DNA of 32,408 bases from an uncultured Muribaculaceae bacterium (lineage in GTDB: Bacteria; Bacteroidota; Bacteroidia; Bacteroidales; Muribaculaceae): contig CAMWRV010000033.1 in the NCBI GenBank assembly GCA_947176745.1, forward strand, positions 1-32,408. Reading direction: 5' to 3'. This document shows, piece after piece, positions 23,503-30,985 of this stretch. The stretch's first letter is position 1, and each line of letters opens with the position of its first letter. The notes under the pieces were generated by a model, which ran no database searches, was not told the origin of the DNA, and saw only the letters and a program-made list of their open reading frames with translations. The position numbers were made by a program, and so were the translations under genes.

Positions 23503-24168
23503 GTGAAGATACATCACGAAGGAACCAACATACTAATCCTGCTTTTCATAGTGCTGGCAGCGCTCAACGTGCCGGTGTGGCTCTTCATGCCCCCGTACGT
23601 CATCCCGGCGTTCATGTCGGCGGTGTCGCTGGTTGTCTACATGTTCGTGTTCAACTTCTTCAGATGTCCGAAGCGTCATTACCGTGGCAAGCGGCGCAAC
23701 CGGGTGGTCAGCTCGGTCGACGGCAAGGTAGTGGCTGTGGAGCGTGTGCGCGAGAACGAATGGCTGCGTTCCGAAGCCGTCATGGTGTCGGTCTTCATGT
23801 CGCCGCTCAATGTGCATGCCAATTGGTTTCCGGTCGACGGCACGGTCGATTACGTGGCCCATCACCGCGGACGCTTCCTGTCGGCCTATCTGCCCAAGGC
23901 CAGCACCGACAATGAGCGCAGCACCGTCGGCATCACAATGAACAATGGCCGCCGGCTTGTGGTTAGACAGATAGCGGGGGCGATGGCCCGGCGAATAGTC
24001 ACATATGCCTGCCCCGGCGAACGCGCCGATATCGACGACCATCTCGGTTTCATAAAATTCGGTTCGCGTGTAGACATATATCTTCCGGTCGACGCGAGGA
24101 TTCTCGTCAGGATCGGAGATATCACCCGGGGCGGCCTGACTCCGCTTGCCATAGTGAAGCCCGGATGA
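23503..24168 (+). CDS. psd: Phosphatidylserine decarboxylase (proenzyme, short bacterial type)
   Basis: Psd converts phosphatidylserine to phosphatidylethanolamine at the inner membrane. The 221-residue product has two close hydrophobic helices (about 8-50), the conserved VSSVDGKVVAVERV, FMSPLNVHANWFPVDGTV with the family His, and the self-cleavage motif FIKFGSRVDIYLP, where cleavage between G and S makes the pyruvoyl group. GTG at 23503 is the preferred start (LIVKIHHEGTNIL); TTG at 23497 is an alternative. The open frame extends up to an ATG at 23452, which lies inside the promoter. It is followed by pssA, which makes its substrate. Confidence 0.93.
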   Translation: MKIHHEGTNILILLFIVLAALNVPVWLFMPPYVIPAFMSAVSLVVYMFVFNFFRCPKRHYRGKRRNRVVSSVDGKVVAVERVRENEWLRSEAVMVSVFMSPLNVHANWFPVDGTVDYVAHHRGRFLSAYLPKASTDNERSTVGITMNNGRRLVVRQIAGAMARRIVTYACPGERADIDDHLGFIKFGSRVDIYLPVDARILVRIGDITRGGLTPLAIVKPG

Positions 24169-24243
24169 GCCTTGCGGCTCATGCCGTCGCACTGCGCCGC
24201 CAAAGCTGTAATGGCGGCATAATTTGAACACACTTATCCGGAA

Positions 24244-24951
24244 ATGAACGTGATTACCCGAAATATCCCCAATGCCATAACCTGCCTCAATCTTGCGGGC
24301 GGCGTGATGGCGATACTTTGCGCCTCGCGCGGAGCCGACACTCTCTGGTGCGGCCTGCCGGCGTTCATGTGGGCCTACATTTTCATAGGCATAGCTGCGG
24401 TGGCTGACTTTCTCGACGGTTTCGCGGCGCGTCTGCTTCATGCCTATTCAGGACTCGGCAAGGAACTCGACTCACTGTGCGACATGGTGAGTTTCGGAGT
24501 GGCTCCGGCCGTGGTGATGCATTACAGTCTCGCCGCCGCCGGCGCGCCGGAGTGGACCACATGGGCTGTGTTGCTGATACCGGTCTGCGGTGCGCTCAGA
24601 CTGGCGCGTTTCAATATCGACACCCGTCAGACCACATCTTTCATAGGACTTCCCATACCTGCCAACGCCCTCTTCTGGGTCGGCTACTCGTCGCTCTGCC
24701 TGCAGGGCACGGAGTTCATGGCTGAATGGTATGTCGTGCTTGCCGCCCTGCTTGCGGTGAGTCTGCTGATGGTCTCGCCGGTGCGGTTGTTCTCGCTTAA
24801 GTTCAAGACATGGGGCTGGCGCGGCAACAGGCTCAGATGGCTTCTGGTCATCACGGCTCCGGTGCTTCTGTTCTGTATGGGAATATCCGGACTTATGTGG
24901 CTCGTGGTGGCATATGTGTTCTACGGACTGTTTGACAGAGGCGTGGAATAA
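24244..24951 (+). CDS. pssA: CDP-diacylglycerol-serine O-phosphatidyltransferase
   Basis: PssA joins CDP-diacylglycerol and serine to give phosphatidylserine, the substrate of the upstream Psd. The 235-residue membrane protein has the exact CDP-alcohol phosphatidyltransferase signature D58-G-x2-A-R-x8-G-x3-D-x3-D (through D80), followed by six or so membrane helices. It begins 75 bases after psd, with a weak hairpin overlapping the psd stop (24165-24182) and another near 24195-24217, neither with a T-run. psd-pssA-DUF4834 is a common order in Bacteroidales (from memory). Confidence 0.95.
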   Translation: MNVITRNIPNAITCLNLAGGVMAILCASRGADTLWCGLPAFMWAYIFIGIAAVADFLDGFAARLLHAYSGLGKELDSLCDMVSFGVAPAVVMHYSLAAAGAPEWTTWAVLLIPVCGALRLARFNIDTRQTTSFIGLPIPANALFWVGYSSLCLQGTEFMAEWYVVLAALLAVSLLMVSPVRLFSLKFKTWGWRGNRLRWLLVITAPVLLFCMGISGLMWLVVAYVFYGLFDRGVE

Positions 24952-24998
24952 GACAATAAACTGATAAGTAACTATCGTTTGAATTTGAGCTCTTACAT

Positions 24999-25415
24999 AT
25001 GGGAGTCTTTCTTATAATTCTGCTTCTGCTGCTGATTCTATGGCCATGGATCTCGCCCTATGTGACGAGATGGATCCGTATGTTCATGGCCCGGCGAGCT
25101 GAAGATATGATGCGCCGCATGATGGGCATGCCCTCGCGCAAGGAGGAACGTCGCCGCGCCCGCGCCGCCTCAGCCTCCGCCGGGAAGACGTCGGGAGGAT
25201 ACGCCTCGGGCGGTCAGTCGCAAGCCCGTCGGCACAGAGCGCCGAGGCAGGACGCGGCCCGCATGCTCAGAAGCGTAGCCGAAGATGTGGAGTTCACCGA
25301 GATCCGCGAGTTCGGTTCCGCCCCTATTGCGGGTGAGAATGACGCTCCGCGGCATACATATAACGAAGAGCAGGTGTCGGATGTGGAATTCACGGAGATA
25401 AAAGACCGTCCGTGA
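24999..25415 (+). CDS. DUF4834 family membrane-anchored protein
   Basis: A 138-residue protein with one N-terminal membrane helix (about 2-20), a basic middle (KEERRRARAAS) and a Gly/Ser/Arg-rich stretch, and two copies of VEFTEI: one in AEDVEFTEIREF (about 100-110) and one in VSDVEFTEIKDRP at the C-terminus. This is the DUF4834 pattern, of unknown function. The twin VEFTEI motifs could be short linear binding sites for a partner (inference). It lies in the phospholipid operon, 47 bases after pssA and 47 bases before the HAD gene. Confidence 0.8.
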   Translation: MGVFLIILLLLLILWPWISPYVTRWIRMFMARRAEDMMRRMMGMPSRKEERRRARAASASAGKTSGGYASGGQSQARRHRAPRQDAARMLRSVAEDVEFTEIREFGSAPIAGENDAPRHTYNEEQVSDVEFTEIKDRP

Positions 25416-25462
25416 CCCCACGCCTCCGGAACAGAGTCCGCCTGCCATAACCTGACAAGACA

Positions 25463-26296
25463 ATGAAGACACTATACGTCAGCGACCTTGACGGCACACT
25501 GCTTCAACCCGACGCCAGGCTGTCGGAGCGCACTGTCGCCCTGCTTGGCGAAGCCGTGGCGGCAGGACACCTCTTTACGGTCGCCACAGCCCGCACTCCC
25601 GCCACGGTCGCGCCGATACTCGAAAGGGTAGACATGCGGCTTCCGGCCATAGTCATGACAGGAGCCGCCATGTGGGACACCGCCACAGGCCGCTACAGTC
25701 ACGTGCGACATTTCGCTCCCGACACCGCTGCCGAGCTGCTGCGCATATACCGTGAGGCGGGAATATCGACTTTCATGTTCACGCTCGCCGACAACATGAT
25801 CGACATCTATCATCTCAACGGCGACCTGCTTCCTCTGCAGCGCGCATTCATGGAGGAGCGGCTGCACAGTCCATACAAACGCTTTCATGTCGATCCGTCG
25901 GGAGCCGACACACTTCCCGACACGCTTTCGGAGACGGTGCTTTTCTACACCATGCTCCCCGACGCCGTGGCCCGTGAGGCATATATGCTGATAAAAGACC
26001 TGCCCGGAGTCAGAGCGCAGTATTACCATGACATCTACGGACCGGAGACGGGTATACTCGAGGCCTTTGCAGCAGGCGCCAACAAGGCCGAGGCCGTCAG
26101 GACTCTTGCATCCGCCGCCGGTGCGGACCGGACCGTCTGCTTCGGCGACAATATCAACGATCTCCCCATGATGGAGGCCGCCGATCTCGCTGTGGCCGTA
26201 GGCAACGCGCTGCCGGAGGTCAAGGCGGCCGCCGACATCGTGATAGGATGCAATACCGACGACGCCGTCGCCGCATTCATACGCGCCGGATTATGA
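25463..26296 (+). CDS. HAD-superfamily hydrolase, Cof/IIB type
   Basis: A 277-residue cytoplasmic phosphatase of the Cof-type HAD-IIB group. Motif I is SDLDGTLLQP (nucleophile D8 and acid D10), motif II MTGAAMWD, motif III near the KAEAVRTL lysine, and motif IV CFGDNINDLPMMEAAD. The C2B cap lies between about 80 and 200. These enzymes dephosphorylate sugar phosphates or flavin nucleotides; the substrate cannot be read from sequence. Its stop overlaps the kinase start by ATGA, so the two are probably coupled. Confidence 0.88.
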   Translation: MKTLYVSDLDGTLLQPDARLSERTVALLGEAVAAGHLFTVATARTPATVAPILERVDMRLPAIVMTGAAMWDTATGRYSHVRHFAPDTAAELLRIYREAGISTFMFTLADNMIDIYHLNGDLLPLQRAFMEERLHSPYKRFHVDPSGADTLPDTLSETVLFYTMLPDAVAREAYMLIKDLPGVRAQYYHDIYGPETGILEAFAAGANKAEAVRTLASAAGADRTVCFGDNINDLPMMEAADLAVAVGNALPEVKAAADIVIGCNTDDAVAAFIRAGL

Positions 26297-27501
26297 AGAT
26301 TGAGATCCGCACAGGCAGGCTGCTGCTGATAATAGTCTCGGCGATAGCGGTCATCGCGTTCCTGCTCATATCCAACAATCTTGTCAAGGAACTCGCGCGT
26401 CAGGAGCGCGAGCGTATGGACATCTGGGCACGGGCCACCGAACGCCTCGCCAAGGCCGACGTTGACTCCGACTTCGAGTTTCTGCTCGCCATAATCTCGC
26501 AGAACAACTCGATACCCGTCATGATCAGCGACGCCGACTTCAATATATCGGAATTTCGCAACTATTCGCTTCCCGACAAGACCGATGCCGACAAGTCCGT
26601 ATACGACGAACTCTCCCCGCGCAACAAGGAATATCTGACAAAGCGCCTCAAGAGCATCGGCGGCGACACGCCGCTGGCCGAGATGGTGAAGAAAAACAAC
26701 CACTTCATCGAAGTCGAGCTTTTCGACGGCGTAAGCCAGTATATCTATTACGAAGACTCGACCCTGCTCAAAAGCCTGAGCCTGTATCCCTACGTTCAGC
26801 TTGTCGTGATGGTCATCCTTGCCGTGATACTCTATATGGCGGTCGTCAACACCAAGCGTGCAGAGCAGAACCGCGTGTGGGTCGGCCTGTCGAAAGAGAC
26901 CGCCCATCAGCTCGGCACCCCGATCTCGTCGCTCATGGCCTGGGTGGAATATCTGCAGGCCACCGGTGTCGAGCCCGAAGTGACCTGCGAACTCGACAAG
27001 GATGTGAAACGGCTTTCGACCATAGCCGACCGCTTCTCGAAAATCGGCTCGCAGCCCGACATGGAGCTGGAATATCTCAACGACACAGTAAGGACATCGC
27101 TCGACTACATGCGGAGCCGTATCTCCGACCGCGTGCGCATAACCATGCATCTCTCTGACGACGACCACGGCGTGCGCCTCTCGCGGTCGCTCTTCGAGTG
27201 GGTCATGGAGAACCTGACCAAGAACGCCGTCGACGCCATGCAGGGGGAAGGCTGCATCGACATAACCACAGGCTCCGACAAGTCATGCGTGTGGATCGAG
27301 GTCCGCGACACCGGCAAAGGCATAGCCCGCAAGAACTTCAAGACAGTCTTCAATCCGGGCTATACAACCAAGAAACGCGGCTGGGGACTCGGGCTCACAC
27401 TCGTGAAGCGCATCGTGGAGGACTATCACGGAGGCCGCATCTTCGTCAAGGAATCCGAGCCGGGCGTCGGCACCACATTCCGGATCGAGTTCCCGGTCTG
27501 A
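26293..27501 (+). CDS. Membrane sensor histidine kinase without a nearby response regulator
   Basis: A 402-residue kinase. Membrane helices at about 9-28 and 166-187 flank an extracytoplasmic sensor part of about 135 residues without a recognised fold. The DHp helix has the phospho-acceptor H205 in KETAHQLGTPISSLMAW, then a HATPase_c domain: ENLTKNAVDAM (N box), DTGKGIARKNF (G1), FNPGYTTKKRGWGLGL (F/G2). No receiver or regulator gene lies in the window, so it is orphan here. The start at 26293 overlaps the HAD stop by ATGA. Its place at the end of the phospholipid operon suggests a role in sensing envelope state (inference). Confidence 0.92.
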   Translation: MKIEIRTGRLLLIIVSAIAVIAFLLISNNLVKELARQERERMDIWARATERLAKADVDSDFEFLLAIISQNNSIPVMISDADFNISEFRNYSLPDKTDADKSVYDELSPRNKEYLTKRLKSIGGDTPLAEMVKKNNHFIEVELFDGVSQYIYYEDSTLLKSLSLYPYVQLVVMVILAVILYMAVVNTKRAEQNRVWVGLSKETAHQLGTPISSLMAWVEYLQATGVEPEVTCELDKDVKRLSTIADRFSKIGSQPDMELEYLNDTVRTSLDYMRSRISDRVRITMHLSDDDHGVRLSRSLFEWVMENLTKNAVDAMQGEGCIDITTGSDKSCVWIEVRDTGKGIARKNFKTVFNPGYTTKKRGWGLGLTLVKRIVEDYHGGRIFVKESEPGVGTTFRIEFPV

Positions 27502-27574
27502 ACGGTGTGCGGTGCCCTTTTCCCCGCATTTCATACGGCGGAGAGGCGCATGGCCTCCGAATAGTTGGAAAAAT

Positions 27575-27606
27575 TTTGTCAACGTGGGTAAAAAATGCTA
27601 ATTTTG
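27575..27606 (+). promoter_or_regulatory. Promoter for pheT, candidate for a leaderless message
   Basis: TTTG (27575-27578), exactly 20 bases, then a perfect TAATTTTG (27599-27606). The pheT ATG starts at 27611, only four bases later, so transcription may start at or within a few bases of the initiator. Confidence 0.82.
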
Positions 27607-27610
27607 CAAT

Positions 27611-30097
27611 ATGAATATCTCGTATAAATGGCTTAAACGCTATATAGGTTTCGAACTAAGTCCTAAAGAGTTGGCCGCCGTCCTGACATCGGAGGGCCTG
27701 GAGTGTGACACAGTCACCGAAGTGGAGAGCATCCGCGGCGGACTCCGCGGAGTCGTGATCGGCAAGGTGCTCACCTGTGAGGATCATCCCGATTCCGACC
27801 ATCTGCATGTCACCACCGTCGATCTCGGAGGCGAGACGCCGGAGCAGATCGTGTGCGGCGCCCCCAACGTGGCGGCGGGGCAGACCGTGGTCGTGGCCAC
27901 TGTCGGCACCACGCTTTACGACGGCGACAAGGAAATCAAGATAAAGAAGTCGAAGATACGCGGAGTCGAGTCGATGGGCATGATATGCGCCGAAGATGAA
28001 CTCGGACTCGGCGCGTCGCACGATGGCATCATAGTCATCTCTGAGGATGTGCGGCCCGGCACTCCCGCCGCCGAATATTTCAACGTCGAGAGCGACTACT
28101 GCCTTGAGGTGGAGCTGACGCCCAACCGCGTCGACGCCGCAAGCCATTACGGCGTGGCGCGCGACCTGAAGGCAAGGATATACTGCGATGAGGCGATGCG
28201 CGGAAGCGGCGCGGAGGCTCCGGTGATCTCGCTTCCCGACACTTCGGCATTCTCTTCCGACCGCCCCGACGGCGCAGTGCGCGTCACAGTCGAGGACCGT
28301 CAGGGATGCCCCCGTTACTCCGGCGTGACAATCCGCGGGGTCGAGGTCAGGGAATCGCCCGAATGGCTCAAGTCGCTGCTCGTCAGCGTCGGCCAGCGCC
28401 CCATCAACAATATAGTCGATATCACCAACTTCGTGCTCCTCGGCATCGGTCAGCCCCTGCATTGCTTCGACCTTGACAAGGTGGCCGGCGAGGAGATACA
28501 TGTGCGCACATGCCCGGAGGGAACGCGGTTCACCACGCTCGACGGAGTGGAGCGCACCCTGTCGGAAGCGGATCTCATGATCTGCGACGCCGAGAAGCCG
28601 ATGTGCATCGCCGGCGTGTTCGGCGGCATGGATTCAGGCGTTACCGAAGCTACGAAATCGGTCTTTATCGAGAGCGCGTGGTTCAACCCCACGCGTGTAA
28701 GACGCACCGCGCGGCGTCACGGACTCTCGACCGACGCATCGTTCCGCTACGAACGCGGCACCGACCCTTCGGTCACTGTCTACGCGGCGCGACTCGCCGC
28801 AGTGCTGATCCGTGAACTCGCCGGAGGCGAGATCTGCGGAGATGTTGACGACATATACCCCGATCCGGTCGCTCCGACCGAATTCGATTTCTCGCTCGGC
28901 TACTGCTTCCGTCTTATCGGAAAGGAACTTCCCCGCGAACTTGTGACAGGAATCCTCCGCTCGCTCGATATCGAGGTTACTCCGACAGACGATCCCGATG
29001 TGCTGCGTCTTAAGGTGCCCACATACCGTGTCGATGTGACACGCCCCTGCGACGTGGTCGAGGAGATTCTCCGCATATACGGCTACAACAATGTCGAGGT
29101 CGGCGACGAGGCCCGCGTCTCTTTGTCGCAGCGCACCGACGTCGATTTCTCTTACGATCTCCGACAGCTTGTCTCTGCACAGCTCACAGGTCAGGGATAC
29201 TGCGAGATACTCAACAATTCTCTTACGTCGCAGTCATACTACGCCGAGTCGGAGAAATATCCGCTGCAGTCATGCGTGACCCTTATGAACCCCCTCAGCG
29301 GCGACCTGTCGGTGATGCGCCAGACTCTGCTTTACGGCGGTCTTGAGGTGATAGCGCACAATGTCAACCGCCGTTCGGCCGATCTCCGCCTTTATGAGTT
29401 CGGCAACATCTACTTCCGCGACCCGGCCAAAGAATCCACGTCCGACCGTCCTCTCGCGCCCTACAGTGAGCGCCCCGTGCTCGGCCTGTGGCTGACAGGC
29501 GCGGCTGTTCCCGCATCATGGAATGCCAAGGCCGCCGAATCTTCCGTCTACGACCTCAAGGCCGTGGTCGAAAATATCTTCCGCCGTCTCGGAGTCGATC
29601 CCGCCTCTGTGCGCCAGAGTCAGGGCAGCGACGAGATATACTCGGCCCGCCTCGACATGGAGTCGCGTTCCGGAAAGCATATCGCCTCGCTCGGTGTGAT
29701 AAGACGCGCCACACTCGCCAGATTCGATATAGATCAGGATGTGTACTATGCCGAGATCGAGTGGGACGCACTCTATCGGCTTGTGGCTAAAAATCGTGTG
29801 ACATTCACCGATATTCCCCGCACACAGCCCGTGGAACGCGACCTCGCGCTGCTCGTCGACAAGAGCGTGCTTTTTGCCGACATAGAGCAGGCAATCCGAG
29901 GCGCGGAGCGCAAACTGCTCCGAAGCGTGCGCCTCTTCGACGTCTACGAAGGGAAGAACCTCCCCGAAGGCAAGAAGAGCTACGCCGTGTCGATGCAGCT
30001 GCAGGACAACGAGAAGACTCTCAACGACAAGCAGATCGAAGCCGTCATGGCAAAAATCATCAAGGCCGTAAAGAACCTCGGTGCAGAGCTCCGCTGA
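27611..30097 (+). CDS. pheT: Phenylalanine-tRNA ligase beta subunit
   Basis: PheT pairs with PheS (not in the window) to charge tRNA-Phe. The 828-residue product has the full set: MNISYKWLKRYI start, the tRNA-binding EMAP/OB domain (VVIGKVLTCEDHPDSDHLHV, about 49-68; IVCGAPNVAAGQTVVVA), the B3/B4 editing domain (INNIVDITNFVL, GQPLHCFDLDKV), the B5 domains, the catalytic-like core (NPLSGDLSVMRQTLLYG) and the C-terminal FDX-ACB anticodon-binding domain (FTDIPRTQPVERDLALLV to the end). Length is normal. It has its own promoter immediately upstream. Confidence 0.97.
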   Translation: MNISYKWLKRYIGFELSPKELAAVLTSEGLECDTVTEVESIRGGLRGVVIGKVLTCEDHPDSDHLHVTTVDLGGETPEQIVCGAPNVAAGQTVVVATVGTTLYDGDKEIKIKKSKIRGVESMGMICAEDELGLGASHDGIIVISEDVRPGTPAAEYFNVESDYCLEVELTPNRVDAASHYGVARDLKARIYCDEAMRGSGAEAPVISLPDTSAFSSDRPDGAVRVTVEDRQGCPRYSGVTIRGVEVRESPEWLKSLLVSVGQRPINNIVDITNFVLLGIGQPLHCFDLDKVAGEEIHVRTCPEGTRFTTLDGVERTLSEADLMICDAEKPMCIAGVFGGMDSGVTEATKSVFIESAWFNPTRVRRTARRHGLSTDASFRYERGTDPSVTVYAARLAAVLIRELAGGEICGDVDDIYPDPVAPTEFDFSLGYCFRLIGKELPRELVTGILRSLDIEVTPTDDPDVLRLKVPTYRVDVTRPCDVVEEILRIYGYNNVEVGDEARVSLSQRTDVDFSYDLRQLVSAQLTGQGYCEILNNSLTSQSYYAESEKYPLQSCVTLMNPLSGDLSVMRQTLLYGGLEVIAHNVNRRSADLRLYEFGNIYFRDPAKESTSDRPLAPYSERPVLGLWLTGAAVPASWNAKAAESSVYDLKAVVENIFRRLGVDPASVRQSQGSDEIYSARLDMESRSGKHIASLGVIRRATLARFDIDQDVYYAEIEWDALYRLVAKNRVTFTDIPRTQPVERDLALLVDKSVLFADIEQAIRGAERKLLRSVRLFDVYEGKNLPEGKKSYAVSMQLQDNEKTLNDKQIEAVMAKIIKAVKNLGAELR

Positions 30098-30161
30098 TCC
30101 CGGCCGGAGCGAATTTCAGAAGAAACAACTTTATATACGCATATAGATATAGTTATTACAA

Positions 30162-30881
30162 ATGGGAAGAGCATTTGAATACCGCAAGGCCCGCAAGCTC
30201 AAGCGTTGGGGCAATATGAGCCGTACGTTCACACGTATCGGCAAGGAGATCACGATTGCCGCCAAGGCCGGCGGTCCGGATCCTGACACCAACCCGCGTC
30301 TGCGTGCGCTCATGCAGAACGCCAAGGCCGCCAACATGCCGAAAGACACCGTGGAGCGTGCCATCAAGAAAGCTACCGAAAAAGACGCCAGCGACTACAA
30401 GGAGATCGTATACGAAGGATACGGCCCCCACGGAATCGCAATCGTAGTCGAGACCGCCACTGACAACAATCAGCGCACCGTGGCCAACGTGCGCAGCTAC
30501 TTCAACAAGCATGGCGGCTCGCTCGGCACCCAGGGTTCGCTGTCGTTCCTGTTCGACCACAAGAGCGTTTTCCATGTGAAGCCTTCGGATGCGGCGTCGC
30601 TTGAGGAGTTCGAACTCGACCTGATGGACTATGAGGCAGAGCTTGAGGCCGATCCCGAGGCTGAAGACTGGCTCATCTACGGCGCGTTCGACCAGTTCTC
30701 CAACATTCAGAAATTTCTCGAGGACAAGGGTCTGGAGATCGTGTCGTCGGAATTCGAGCGTATCCCCACCGACTACAAGGAAGTGACAGCCGAGCAGCGC
30801 GAGGCAATCGAGAAACTTCTCGACAAGTTCGAGGAGGATGACGACGTGCAGAACGTGTTCCACAACATGAAGGATGAGTAA
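30162..30881 (+). CDS. yebC: YebC/PmpR-family protein
   Basis: A 239-residue YebC/PmpR protein. The start MGRAFEYRKARKLKRWGNMS, then FTRIGKEITIAAKAGGPDPD, AKAANMPKDTVERAIKKA and the domain II strand YEGYGPHGIAIVVE match the family; the C-terminal acidic end (EEDDDVQNVFHN) is also typical. Members were named as DNA-binding regulators, and recent work links some to relieving ribosome stalling. It follows pheT by 64 bases and is probably co-transcribed with it. A strong hairpin lies about 50 bases after the stop. Confidence 0.92.
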   Translation: MGRAFEYRKARKLKRWGNMSRTFTRIGKEITIAAKAGGPDPDTNPRLRALMQNAKAANMPKDTVERAIKKATEKDASDYKEIVYEGYGPHGIAIVVETATDNNQRTVANVRSYFNKHGGSLGTQGSLSFLFDHKSVFHVKPSDAASLEEFELDLMDYEAELEADPEAEDWLIYGAFDQFSNIQKFLEDKGLEIVSSEFERIPTDYKEVTAEQREAIEKLLDKFEEDDDVQNVFHNMKDE

Positions 30882-30932
30882 GACACGACTTGCCGCGCGG
30901 TGAACGCGTAAGCGGCCTGAATATAAATATAA

Positions 30933-30963
30933 AAGGGGGCGGTTCCGTCGGAACCGCCCCCTT
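30933..30963. terminator. Bidirectional terminator between convergent yebC and secreted-protein gene
   Basis: Perfect 14-bp stem AAGGGGGCGGTTCC/GGAACCGCCCCCTT with a GTC loop (30933-30946 with 30950-30963). T-runs are short on both sides. It mirrors the hairpin at 3095-3135 in form and context. Confidence 0.82.
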
Positions 30964-30985
30964 CTGTTATATGTCTTGTGTCAGA

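Noticed and set aside
24165..24217. Terminator between psd and pssA
   Set aside because: Two short hairpins (7 and 6 bp) without a T-run, the first overlapping the psd stop; more likely intra-operon structure.
26035..27168. A 377-codon open frame on the minus strand across the HAD and kinase genes
   Set aside because: Antisense to two clear genes; no recognisable product.
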